DNA of 7,249 nucleotides, from positions 1-7,249 of the forward strand of contig DASTMQ010000303.1 of the NCBI GenBank assembly GCA_035714005.1. The letters are read 5' to 3'. Below, in pieces: positions 1 through 6,199 of this stretch (position 1 is the stretch's first letter; every line of letters begins with the position of its first letter). The notes beneath the pieces are model-generated. The model was not told where the DNA came from and did not search any database. It saw nothing but the letters and a program-made list of their open reading frames with translations. The translations under genes and the position numbers were made by a program. The DNA comes from AWTP1-13 sp035714005 (GTDB lineage: Bacteria > Pseudomonadota > Alphaproteobacteria > Rhizobiales > Hyphomicrobiaceae).

Positions 1-1
1 T

Positions 2-397
2 TATCCAGCGGCAAGCAATCATCTGCTGCCCGCCTCCGAACTGGCCGGCGAAAACGTGCGCTTTCTGGTGGCCCGCGTTGGGGGGCGCGCCGTCGGCTGC
101 GGCGCCTTGGTCATTGGCGGACAGGGCGAGGCCGAAATCAAGCGTATGTTTGTTGAGCCGGGCATGCGCGGCCGGCAGCTTGGGCGACGGCTACTGGCGG
201 CGTTGGAGAAGCAAGCGGAGGCAGCGGGCGTGCGTGTGCTGCGCCTCGAGACGGGCGTGCGGCAGCCGGCCGCGCTCGCGCTCTATCGCAGCCATGGCTA
301 CGCCGAGCGTGGACCCTTCGGCGACTATCAATCAGATCCGCTCAGCACGTTTTTCGAGAAATGGCTGAGCGCCGGCGGCGCTTCCCGCGGTCAGTAG
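2..397 (+). CDS. GNAT family N-acetyltransferase, 5' partial
   Basis: This is the C-terminal 131 residues of a GCN5-related N-acetyltransferase, an enzyme class that moves an acetyl group from acetyl-CoA to an amine. The frame is open to the left edge, so the true start lies outside the window. The GTG at 56 is only an internal valine, because GNAT-like sequence (YPAASNHLL) precedes it. What can be seen: a central beta strand and loop (EIKRMFVEPGMRG, visible residues 45-57), the acetyl-CoA pyrophosphate loop RGRQLGRRLL (56-65) matching the family's R/Q-x-x-G-x-G/A pattern, the following helix, and the late signature ALYRSHGYAERGPF (93-106) with the conserved Tyr of GNAT motif B. The substrate cannot be told from sequence. 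Its stop codon overlaps the 3' end of the convergent ahcY gene by 7 bp. No shared function with the neighbours is implied. Confidence 0.9.
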   Translation, partial: YPAASNHLLPASELAGENVRFLVARVGGRAVGCGALVIGGQGEAEIKRMFVEPGMRGRQLGRRLLAALEKQAEAAGVRVLRLETGVRQPAALALYRSHGYAERGPFGDYQSDPLSTFFEKWLSAGGASRGQ

Positions 398-1791
398 CGG
401 TAGTGGTCCGATTTGAAGGGTCCCTCTTGCGGCACGCCGATATAGTCCGCCTGCTCGGGTTTGAGCTTGGAGAGCTTGGCGCCGATTTTGTCGAGGTGAA
501 GCCGGGCGACTTTCTCGTCGAGGTGTTTGGGTAAGGTGTAGACCTTGCGCTCATACTTGCCGGGATTGTTGTAGAGCTCGATCTGCGCCAGGGTCTGGTT
601 GGTGAAGGAGGCGGACATCACGAACGAGGGATGTCCCATGGCATTGCCGAGATTGACCAGGCGGCCTTCGGAAAGCAGAATGATGCGCTTGCCATCGGCG
701 AATGTGATTTCGTCGACCTGCGGCTTGATGTTGGTCCACCTCAAGTTGCGCAGCGCCGAAACCTGAATCTCGTTGTCGAAGTGCCCGATGTTGGCGACGA
801 TGGCCCGGTCCTTCATGGCCCGCATGTGGTCGAGGGTTATGACGTCCCGGTTGCCGGTGGCCGTGATAAAGATGTCGGCCCGCGGGGCGGCATCTTCCAT
901 CGTGGTCACCTCGTAGCCCTCCATGGCCGCCTGCAGGGCGCAAATCGGATCGACTTCCGAGACAAGAACCCGACAACCGGCTTGGCGCAGCGAGGCGGCG
1001 GAGCCTTTGCCGACGTCGCCGTAACCCGCGACCATGGCGACCTTACCGGCCATCATGACATCGGTGCCGCGCCGGATGCCATCGACCAGGCTCTCACGAC
1101 ATCCATAGAGGTTGTCGAACTTCGACTTGGTGACCGAGTCGTTGACATTGATGGCGGACCAGAGCAGCGTGCCCTTCTTTTGCATTTCGTAGAGGCGATG
1201 CACGCCCGTGGTGGTTTCCTCCGACACGCCCTTGATGGCGTGGCCGAGTTCGCCGAACCAGCCCTTCGGCTTGGCCTGCAAGGTCTTCTTGAGGAGGGCG
1301 AACAGGATCTCCTCTTCCTCCGAGCCGGGCCCGTCGAGGAACTTGCTGTCACCCTTTTCCGCGCGCACGCCGAGGTGAACGAACAACGTCGCATCCCCGC
1401 CGTCGTCGAGGATCAAGTTCGGCATGCCGCCATCGCCCCACTCGAACAGCTTGAGCGTGTAGTTCCAATAGTCTTCGAGCGTTTCGCCCTTGATGGCGAA
1501 CACCGGCACCCCCGCCGCGGCGACGGCTGCGGCCGCGTGATCTTGGGTCGAATAGATATTGCACGATACCCAGCGCAGTTGTGCACCCAGCGCCTTTAAG
1601 GTCTCGATCAGCACGGCGGTCTGGATGGTCATATGCAAGGAGCCCGCAATGCGCGCGCCCTTGAGCGGCTGGGACCTGCCGTATTCGGCGCGCGTGGCCA
1701 TCAGCCCCGGCATTTCGGTCTCGGCAATGGAGATTTCCTTGCGGCCCCAATCGGCCAAGCCGATGTCTTTGACGATGTAGTCCTGCGCCAT
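391..1791 (-). CDS. ahcY: Adenosylhomocysteinase (S-adenosyl-L-homocysteine hydrolase)
   Basis: This cytosolic, NAD-dependent enzyme reversibly splits S-adenosylhomocysteine into adenosine and homocysteine, clearing the product that inhibits methyltransferases and feeding the methionine cycle. The protein is a full 466 residues. Visible motifs are GSLHMT (50-55, substrate-site His53), LDDGGD (128-133), NDSVTKSKFDN (217-227, matching the catalytic Lys222 and Asp226 of the family), Cys231, the dinucleotide loop GYGDVGKG (256-263), NIGHFDNE (334-341) and the C-terminal KSDHYRY (460-466), whose Lys and Tyr reach the NAD of the neighbouring subunit in solved homologues. The insertion around residues 146-190 is common in bacterial forms. 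I chose the ATG at 1791 over the GTG at 1800 because GGGGTGA lies 5 nt upstream of the ATG, while the GTG has no ribosome site and adds only three residues. Following the hprK-EIIA-HPr genes is usual in alphaproteobacteria, but the 420-bp gap and likely own promoter suggest separate transcription. Confidence 0.98.
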   Translation of the reverse strand: MAQDYIVKDIGLADWGRKEISIAETEMPGLMATRAEYGRSQPLKGARIAGSLHMTIQTAVLIETLKALGAQLRWVSCNIYSTQDHAAAAVAAAGVPVFAIKGETLEDYWNYTLKLFEWGDGGMPNLILDDGGDATLFVHLGVRAEKGDSKFLDGPGSEEEEILFALLKKTLQAKPKGWFGELGHAIKGVSEETTTGVHRLYEMQKKGTLLWSAINVNDSVTKSKFDNLYGCRESLVDGIRRGTDVMMAGKVAMVAGYGDVGKGSAASLRQAGCRVLVSEVDPICALQAAMEGYEVTTMEDAAPRADIFITATGNRDVITLDHMRAMKDRAIVANIGHFDNEIQVSALRNLRWTNIKPQVDEITFADGKRIILLSEGRLVNLGNAMGHPSFVMSASFTNQTLAQIELYNNPGKYERKVYTLPKHLDEKVARLHLDKIGAKLSKLKPEQADYIGVPQEGPFKSDHYRY

Positions 1792-1796
1792 CCGTG

Positions 1797-1803
1797 TCAC
1801 CCC
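1797..1803 (-). promoter_or_regulatory. Ribosome binding site that fixes the ahcY start
   Basis: The minus strand reads GGGGTGA here, 5 nt before the ATG at 1791, a fair match to the AGGAGGTGA anti-Shine-Dalgarno complement. The in-frame GTG codon at 1800 lies inside this site, which argues against GTG as the start. Confidence 0.55.
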
Positions 1804-1855
1804 AGTGTTGGCGTTACCCTGTGGGCGCGGCCCGAAATGGCCGCCCTGCTTGGGG

Positions 1856-1883
1856 TCTATAGCACTGCCAGGGACCGGCGCAA
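1856..1883 (-). promoter_or_regulatory. Candidate sigma-70-type promoter of ahcY
   Basis: On the minus strand TTGCGC (1883-1878) is followed after 16 bp by TATAGA (1861-1856), with TG one base upstream of the -10 box (TGCTATAGA), giving an extended -10. Transcription would start near 1849 and give a leader of roughly 55-60 nt before ahcY. Two facts favour it: it is the best promoter-like pair I see upstream of ahcY, and it touches an AT-rich palindrome. It is a match by eye, without a start-site map. Confidence 0.45.
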
Positions 1884-1910
1884 TAAAGATATAAAGAACT
1901 CGTTATATCT
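1883..1910. promoter_or_regulatory. AT-rich palindrome, candidate repressor operator at the ahcY promoter
   Basis: Perfect 8-bp inverted arms AGATATAA (1887-1894) and TTATATCT (1903-1910) flank an 8-bp spacer. The left side also holds a tandem direct repeat, ATAAAGA at 1883-1889 and again at 1891-1897, with a period of 8. The block stands out as A+T-rich in very GC-rich surroundings and lies at the upstream edge of the candidate ahcY -35 box, where a bound repressor or activator would act. ArsR-type SahR regulators are known to control ahcY and methionine-cycle genes in many proteobacteria, so SahR is a reasonable guess. The assignment is inference, as I have not compared it with a motif model. 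Confidence 0.45.
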
Positions 1911-2063
1911 CTGGTCAGACGCCGCGCCGCGCGATGGCCCCCGTGTCAAAGTCTCACCACGGCTCAAAGAGCGCAGGGAGCCCTGACATTGCGCGATCAG
2001 ACGTGTCGCCAAAGACGAAAGCGCCTCTAGGTTGGCGCGGGTTGCCCGGTCCGAAGTCCCATC

Positions 2064-2171
2064 CCAACGCCAGAACCCAAGACTTTGGCGTTGGCTCCCA
2101 AGGCGTTCGCGCCGGCTTTGGCACCAGGGCGGCGGTGCCGGACACCCCACAGCATCCCCGAGGGCTGGGGT
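2064..2171. repeat. Cluster of four adjacent inverted repeats (hairpin-forming region)
   Basis: Four stems follow each other. (1) CCAACGCCA (2064-2072) pairs perfectly with TGGCGTTGG (2086-2094) across 13 nt. (2) CCAA-GGCG (2098-2105) pairs with CGCC and TTGG (2110-2113 and 2118-2121) around a TTCG tetraloop, with a 4-nt bulge. (3) GGCACC (2120-2125) pairs with GGTGCC (2134-2139). (4) ACCCC...AGC (2144-2153) pairs with GCTGGGGT (2164-2171) with a 2-nt bulge. Stems 2 and 3 share two bases, so they may be alternatives. No poly-T follows on the minus strand, so this is not a classical intrinsic terminator. It could be a structured 3' UTR of the ptsH transcript, a small RNA or a dispersed intergenic element. 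The pairing is seen directly; any function is unknown. Confidence 0.4.
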
Positions 2172-2212
2172 TAGGCACGGGGTGGCTGCGGCTACGCCCC
2201 CTGCCGAAGGTT

Positions 2213-2497
2213 TTAGTTTTCCTCGCCAAAGCCCGCTTCGACCAGCGCCACCAGGGCCTCGATAGCTTCTGGGCCTTCGGGGCCCTCGGCCTCCAGCACG
2301 ATCACCGTTCCCGGTCCCGCCGCCAGCATCATCAGGCCCATAATGGATGTGCCATCCACCGCGTTGCCATCGCGCATGACGCGCACCTGGGCATCGAAGG
2401 TCTCGGCGCATTTGACGAACTTGGCTGACGCACGCGCGTGCATTCCTTTGCGGTTACAGATGGTGACGGACGCGCGGGGTTTGTCCTTGCTCAACAT
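2213..2497 (-). CDS. ptsH: HPr, phosphocarrier protein of the phosphotransferase system
   Basis: HPr is a small cytosolic phosphocarrier. It takes phosphate from EI on a histidine and passes it to EIIA proteins, and can be phosphorylated on a serine by HprK. The 94-residue product has both sites: NRKGMHARASAKF (15-27) with active His20 and the following Arg22, and DGTSIMGLMML (48-58) with regulatory Ser51. These correspond to His15 and Ser46 of classical HPr. The C-terminal helix (EAIEALVALVEAGFGEEN) is slightly longer than in enteric HPr. I chose the ATG at 2497, because the longer reading would use a TTG at 2551, overlap the EIIA gene and add 18 residues unlike HPr. The gene follows the EIIA stop by 22 bp, so the two are almost certainly co-transcribed. 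Carrying Ser51 in the same cluster as hprK fits a working Ser-P switch. Confidence 0.95.
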   Translation of the reverse strand: MLSKDKPRASVTICNRKGMHARASAKFVKCAETFDAQVRVMRDGNAVDGTSIMGLMMLAAGPGTVIVLEAEGPEGPEAIEALVALVEAGFGEEN

Positions 2498-2519
2498 CGA
2501 ATGGGCGGTGCCTGGGCTA

Positions 2520-2924
2520 TTACGGCTCGCCAGATAAAACTTGACTGGCAATCGATATATACTTGCGGCCTGCTTCCTTGGCGGCGGTGACCGCTTCGCT
2601 TAGCTTCGCGTCGCCGCGCACGCTAGCCAATTTGATCAGCATGGGCAGGTTGATGCCGGCCAGCACCTCCGCCCCAGTTTCGCTCATCACCGAAATTGCC
2701 AGGTTGGAGGGTGTCCCGCCGAACATGTCGGTCAGCACCACGACGCCTTGTCCCGCGTCGACGCGGCGAACGGCCTCGATCAGTTCCGTGCGCCTCTGCT
2801 CGATGTCGTCCTCGGGCCCGATGGAGAAGGGTTCAAGGTGCTCCTGTCGTCCAACCACGTGCTCCAGCGTCGCCTTGAATGCGTCGGCCAATCCTGCGTG
2901 GGCGACAATCACGACGCCGATCAT
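2520..2924 (-). CDS. manX: PTS EIIA component, mannose (EIIA-Man) family
   Basis: The 134-residue product is a single-domain EIIA of the mannose superfamily, which takes phosphate from HPr on a histidine. It opens with MIGVVIVAHAGLADAF, placing the phospho-acceptor at His9, next to His10 of the E. coli ManX domain. The second signature VVVLTDMFGGTPSNLA (residues 61-76) is the conserved active-site loop of the fold. The ATG at 2924 is chosen because it starts the first beta strand; longer readings add a tail not typical of the family, and the Shine-Dalgarno match is weak (AGGGA about 14 nt upstream). No EIIB, EIIC or EIID domain lies nearby, so it is probably regulatory, as in the alphaproteobacterial PTS studied in Rhizobium and Agrobacterium relatives, rather than part of a mannose importer. 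The name manX records family membership only. Confidence 0.93.
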   Translation of the reverse strand: MIGVVIVAHAGLADAFKATLEHVVGRQEHLEPFSIGPEDDIEQRRTELIEAVRRVDAGQGVVVLTDMFGGTPSNLAISVMSETGAEVLAGINLPMLIKLASVRGDAKLSEAVTAAKEAGRKYISIASQVLSGEP

Positions 2925-3068
2925 GGGAATGCTGCGCGTCCCTGGTGTTCGGCGCACAGGCCGAGGTCTCCCGCGGGCTCATGTCAGCTGCCCAAGGGAG
3001 GCGCATGATGGTCAGCCGGGACGCGCGACGCAAGAAAAAAGAGGCCCTGAGCCGGTGACGCCAACAGC
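2925..3068. other. 144-bp gap between hprK and the EIIA gene
   Basis: The gap interrupts an otherwise tightly packed operon. Many alphaproteobacteria have rapZ, encoding an approximately 300-residue P-loop protein, at this point, but the gap is too short for it and no RapZ-like fragment is evident in any frame. On the minus strand a T6 run (3040-3035) follows a stem of only 3 bp (3053-3051 with 3045-3043), too weak to call a terminator. No clear promoter is visible. Confidence 0.6.
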
Positions 3069-3530
3069 TCAGAACGCTTTGGCATGTGCAAGGGCGAGGG
3101 CAAGCTTGATGGGGGCGGACGCCTCCCACGGACGCAAGGCGAGGACGGGTATCGCTAACCCTAACAGCTGGACCGATTTGTCCAGTTCCGGCATGCGCTC
3201 CACCGGATCCGGCCAGACCAAGTCGACCACTAGCTTCAGCTCAGCTTCAGCTACGGATTTGACCTCGACGATGCCAATCCCGCGCACTTCGATTTTGCCG
3301 CGAATGGTCGGGGGCGCCGTGGCCAGAATGCGCGCCCCCGCGCGCGCAAGCCGCACCTGATCGTCGGCGACCAGCAGGGGCGCTTCGAGGGCGGCGGGTC
3401 CGCGCCGGGCAAGATAGAGAAAGCGTAAGGCAAGATCGGATTTGCCCGAGCCCGGCGGCCCCCGCAGCAACGCCGCGCCGCGGCCAAGGGCAACGCAGGT
3501 GCCATGCACCAGCTCAGCCTCGTCGCCCAA
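3069..3530 (-). CDS. hprK: HPr kinase/phosphorylase, short alphaproteobacterial form
   Basis: HprK phosphorylates, and in many species dephosphorylates, the regulatory serine of HPr in the cytosol. This 153-residue protein is only the C-terminal catalytic domain. The N-terminal domain of the roughly 310-residue Firmicutes enzyme is absent, as is normal in alphaproteobacteria, so it is not a pseudogene. Motifs: Walker A GPPGSGKS (24-31), LLVADDQVRL (52-61) with the paired aspartates, and the family signature KIEVRGIGIVEV (79-90). There is no ATG near the domain start. I chose the TTG at 3530 because AGGGGAG lies 6 nt upstream and it leads directly into ELVHGTCVAL, where short HprKs begin. A GTG at 3509 is a weaker alternative. 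The gene overlaps the end of chvG by 17 bp in another frame, suggesting translational coupling between sensor and kinase. Confidence 0.94.
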   Translation of the reverse strand: MGDEAELVHGTCVALGRGAALLRGPPGSGKSDLALRFLYLARRGPAALEAPLLVADDQVRLARAGARILATAPPTIRGKIEVRGIGIVEVKSVAEAELKLVVDLVWPDPVERMPELDKSVQLLGLAIPVLALRPWEASAPIKLALALAHAKAF

Positions 3531-5475
3531 GCTGCGCTCCCCTGATCGCCGCCATGTCCGCCGACGGCAGGCGGACGGTAAAGCGCGCGCCGCTGATGCC
3601 CTGCGCGCGCCGATCCCGAAACGCGGCGGGCTCGTCGGCTTGGCAGGGAATTGCGCCGTTGCCGCCCTTAAGATTGCTCGCCCGGATCGTGCCGCCGTAG
3701 GCGGTGATGATTTCGCGGGAAATGCTGAGGCCGAGGCCTGAGTTCTTGCCAATGGTACTGTCGGTCTGTGGGCGATCCGAATAAAAGCGGGAAAAGATGT
3801 CCTCCAGCTTGTCGGGGGGCATGCCCGGTCCTTGGTCGTCGACGGTGATCTCGATTTCCCCGCCGTGACGGCACGCCCGCACCGTCACGAGCCCGCCCTC
3901 CGGCGAGAACGACAGGGCATTGTCGAGCAGATTGGTGACGACGCGTCCGAAGCGCGCCTCGTGGGCCATGATGAAATAAGGGTGCGGACCTTGCGGCGCT
4001 GCCGCAATGTCAAGGACGACGCGGCGGCTGTTCGCGCTCAGCAGATCGCCGAAGACATCGACCACGCCCTCGAGTACCTGGCGCACGTCTACGGGCTCGA
4101 TTTCCTGCAGCGCCATCTCGGCATCGAGGCGGGCAGCGTTGGAGACGTCGGTGATCAACTTGTTTAGGCGTTTGAGTTCATCCTGGATCTCGCGCACCAG
4201 GTCCGCTTGCTGCCCGGGCGTCTTGGCGTAGGCGAGTGCCTCCGCGGTCGAGCGCGCCGCCGTCAGTGGGTTGCGCAGCTCGTGGGCAACGTCCTGGGCG
4301 AACCGCTCGCTGGCCTCGACGCGGCGATACAAGGCCTCGGTCATTTCCCGGAAGGCGGCGGCCATCTGGCCAACTTCGTCGGCCCGGTGGCCGTATTCGG
4401 GCAGCTCGCGGCGTGCTTTGATGTTGGTGCTGACCATCTTTGCCGCCTCGGACAGGCGATGCATAGGACCGGCGATGGTGCGCGCCAGCAGCCATGAGGC
4501 CAGCAGCGTCGCAGCCAGCGCCGTCAGCGCCAACAAGAGGATGAGGTAGCGCTCCTCGGCCAGGATCTCGTCGATTTCGCCCGGGCGCGTCGATAGAAGC
4601 AGGACGCCCTGGACGGCCTTGCGAAATTGGATCGGCACGGCCATCGAGACGATTTGCTCGCCTTTCTCATTGACGAGCAGCATCGGCGTGGCGGAGCCTC
4701 CGAGCGCCATCCGCACCTCGGGATAGGCCTTGCCGTTGGCACCACCAATCTCCCGATAGACGGGCAGATCACCGCGCATCAGCCAGGCAAGAAAGCGGGT
4801 CCAGCCGTTCTTGAGCCTGACCCGGTCCTGCTGCTCGGCCTGCGCGGCGGCCCCGCGCGCCAGCTGACCACGTGAGAGCAGTTGGGCGGTATCGATGATG
4901 AGCGTGCCATCTTGCGCATAGACGCGGGCCCGGGTGTCGGCGCTGGGCAAGAGGCGGCGCAGGATGGGGGTGACGCGTTCGGGCGCGATGGAGAGTTGCA
5001 GGGCCGCAAAACCATCGTCGCGGAAGGGGCTGCGCGCACCTTCCAGCTCCGGCAGCCGGTCGGGATCGAGAATCAGGCGGCCCGTTTCAATGGAGGCGTT
5101 GGCGGCGATCGCGGCGGCGATGATGTCGCCCTGCGCGCGCAGGCTCTCACGCTTCGCATCGATCAGCCAGGCGTGGTACTGGCTCAAGTAGAAAATGCCG
5201 CCGAGCAGAATGGCAAGCCCGATCGTATTGGCGAAGATGATGCGCCGCTGCAGTGTGCGCGAAATGAAGCGGATCAGCGGCCCCGTAGTCAGCAGGCCAT
5301 AGGCGCGGGTTTGACGGATGTAGGCCCGCGCCTGGCCGGCCCCGCCGAGCCAGGGCGCCCGCTTTCGGAGGAGGGCACCGAGGGCATGGACGCTGCCGCG
5401 CCAAGCCATAAGGCTGCGCTTCAGCGTCTCCCAGGCGCCGGCGGCATACCGCGACCCGTCCGTCTCGACAGCCAT
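3514..5475 (-). CDS. chvG: ChvG/ExoS-type sensor histidine kinase
   Basis: This is an inner-membrane sensor kinase that phosphorylates the response regulator encoded just upstream; in Agrobacterium, Sinorhizobium and Brucella the pair controls acid and envelope responses and exopolysaccharide. In the 653-residue product I see a cytoplasmic N-terminal tail (1-78), TM1 (79-97), a long periplasmic domain (98-308), TM2 (309-331), HAMP (332-385), the dimerisation domain with phospho-acceptor His398 in DVAHELRNPL, and the ATPase domain with N-box NLLDNA (515-520), G1 DDQGPG (546-551) and G2 NSGLGLS (578-584). A loop rich in charged and small residues (605-629) lies before the last strand RFTVRLP. 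The ATG at 5475 is chosen because AGGGAG precedes it by 4 nt; longer readings run into chvI. It starts 16 bp after the chvI stop and overlaps hprK, so it is mid-operon. ChvG is assigned from architecture plus neighbourhood. Confidence 0.93.
   Translation of the reverse strand: MAVETDGSRYAAGAWETLKRSLMAWRGSVHALGALLRKRAPWLGGAGQARAYIRQTRAYGLLTTGPLIRFISRTLQRRIIFANTIGLAILLGGIFYLSQYHAWLIDAKRESLRAQGDIIAAAIAANASIETGRLILDPDRLPELEGARSPFRDDGFAALQLSIAPERVTPILRRLLPSADTRARVYAQDGTLIIDTAQLLSRGQLARGAAAQAEQQDRVRLKNGWTRFLAWLMRGDLPVYREIGGANGKAYPEVRMALGGSATPMLLVNEKGEQIVSMAVPIQFRKAVQGVLLLSTRPGEIDEILAEERYLILLLALTALAATLLASWLLARTIAGPMHRLSEAAKMVSTNIKARRELPEYGHRADEVGQMAAAFREMTEALYRRVEASERFAQDVAHELRNPLTAARSTAEALAYAKTPGQQADLVREIQDELKRLNKLITDVSNAARLDAEMALQEIEPVDVRQVLEGVVDVFGDLLSANSRRVVLDIAAAPQGPHPYFIMAHEARFGRVVTNLLDNALSFSPEGGLVTVRACRHGGEIEITVDDQGPGMPPDKLEDIFSRFYSDRPQTDSTIGKNSGLGLSISREIITAYGGTIRASNLKGGNGAIPCQADEPAAFRDRRAQGISGARFTVRLPSADMAAIRGAQLGRRG
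3537..3543 (-). promoter_or_regulatory. Ribosome binding site deciding the TTG start of hprK
   Basis: The minus strand reads AGGGGAG, 6 nt before the TTG at 3530, and lies inside the last codons of chvG. It is the best Shine-Dalgarno match around the hprK start, and no in-frame ATG exists there, which supports the rare TTG start. Confidence 0.6.
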
Positions 5476-5491
5476 CGCACTCCCTCGGGGC

Positions 5492-6199
5492 TCACGCCTC
5501 CTTGAAGCGATAGCCAACGCCGTAGAGCGTTTCGATCACGTCGAAACTTTCATCGGCCTGCTTGAATTTCTTTCGTAACCGCTTGATGTGGCTGTCGATT
5601 GTGCGGTCATCGACATACACTTGGTCGTCGTAGGCGGCATCCATCAGGGCATCGCGCGTCTTGACCACCCCCGGGCGGGTGGCAAGGGCCTGCAAAATCA
5701 GGAACTCGGTCACCGTCAGCATGACCGGGTGATTGTCCCAATGGCAGGTGTGGCGTTCCGGATCCAGGCGCAGCTTGCCACGCTCCAGGACCCGCGCGGC
5801 CTCCGCGCCCGCAGCGGCGGCGTCCTTCGGTTGAAAGCGCCGCAGGACCGCCTTCACGCGCTCAACGACCAGGCGTTGTGAGAACGGTTTGGCGATGTAG
5901 TCATCCGCTCCCATCTTCAGCCCGAACAATTCGTCGATCTCCTCGTCCTTGGAGGTCAGAAAGATCACCGGCATGTCGGTTTGCTGGCGCAAGCGTCGCA
6001 GCAGCTCCATGCCATCCATGCGCGGCATCTTGATATCGAGGATGGCAAGGTCGGCGGGCTCCTCGCTCAGCGCCTCAAGCGCGGCCGCCCCGTCGCTGTA
6101 GGTGCGCACCTTATAGCCTTCCGCCTCGAGCGCCATGCCGAGTGAGGTCAGGATGTTGCGTTCGTCGTCGACCAGGGCAATTACACTTTTTTCTTTCAT
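5492..6199 (-). CDS. chvI: ChvI-type response regulator, OmpR/PhoB family
   Basis: The 235-residue protein is a DNA-binding transcription factor activated by its partner kinase. The receiver domain (about 4-120) has the acidic pair Asp11-Asp12, phospho-acceptor Asp55 in LAILDIKMPRMDG, Thr82 (VIFLTSKD) and Lys104 in DDYIAKPF, a complete active site. A linker rich in Ala (127-135) leads to a winged-helix effector domain ending in VYVDDRTIDSHIKRLRKKF and ETLYGVGYRF, the recognition helix and wing of OmpR-type regulators. The ATG at 6199 begins the receiver fold (MKEKSVIALVDDE). A GGGAG lies just upstream, at short spacing (2 nt). A much longer in-frame reading continues upstream antisense to the HugZ-like gene, but that part matches nothing. 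It heads the operon with chvG, and the promoter should lie in the divergent gap 6200-6340. Confidence 0.96.
   Translation of the reverse strand: MKEKSVIALVDDERNILTSLGMALEAEGYKVRTYSDGAAALEALSEEPADLAILDIKMPRMDGMELLRRLRQQTDMPVIFLTSKDEEIDELFGLKMGADDYIAKPFSQRLVVERVKAVLRRFQPKDAAAAGAEAARVLERGKLRLDPERHTCHWDNHPVMLTVTEFLILQALATRPGVVKTRDALMDAAYDDQVYVDDRTIDSHIKRLRKKFKQADESFDVIETLYGVGYRFKEA

Larger units (their letters stand above)
1792..2212. other. Gene-free region between ptsH and ahcY
   Basis: This stretch of about 420 bp is the only long non-coding part of the window. Several reading frames cross it on both strands, but their translations are rich in Pro, Gly, Arg and Ser, match no domain I recognise, run into ptsH out of frame and lack the strong GC-at-third-position bias of the real genes. 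Nearest ahcY are its probable promoter and palindrome (1856-1910). The half nearest ptsH contains a series of inverted repeats (2064-2171). I see nothing specific in 1911-2063 apart from a weak 5-bp inverted pair, GGCTC at 1962-1966 with GAGCC at 1978-1982. No hairpin followed by a T run ends the ptsH transcript on the minus strand. Confidence 0.7.

Noticed and set aside
631..1599. 322-codon open frame on the plus strand inside ahcY
   Set aside because: It is fully antisense to a clear adenosylhomocysteinase, has no recognisable domain, and is the kind of long antisense frame expected in GC-rich genes.
1792..1860. SAH or SAM riboswitch in the ahcY leader
   Set aside because: The predicted leader is only about 55-60 nt, and by eye I see no paired-element pattern of a known SAH or SAM riboswitch; an Rfam covariance search would settle it.
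1857..2411. Possible 184-residue protein on the minus strand between ptsH and ahcY
   Set aside because: It starts out of frame inside ptsH, crosses the hairpin region and the ahcY promoter, matches no family I know, and lacks the third-position GC bias of the real genes.
2498..2551. N-terminal extension of HPr from a TTG codon
   Set aside because: It would overlap the EIIA gene and add residues unlike any HPr; the ATG at 2497 gives the normal length and active-site position.
3035..3053. T6 run with a small stem after hprK, as an intrinsic terminator
   Set aside because: Only 3 bp of stem can form before the T run, too weak for termination.
3069..3530. hprK as a truncated pseudogene
   Set aside because: Short HprK lacking the N-terminal domain is normal in alphaproteobacteria, and all catalytic motifs are intact.
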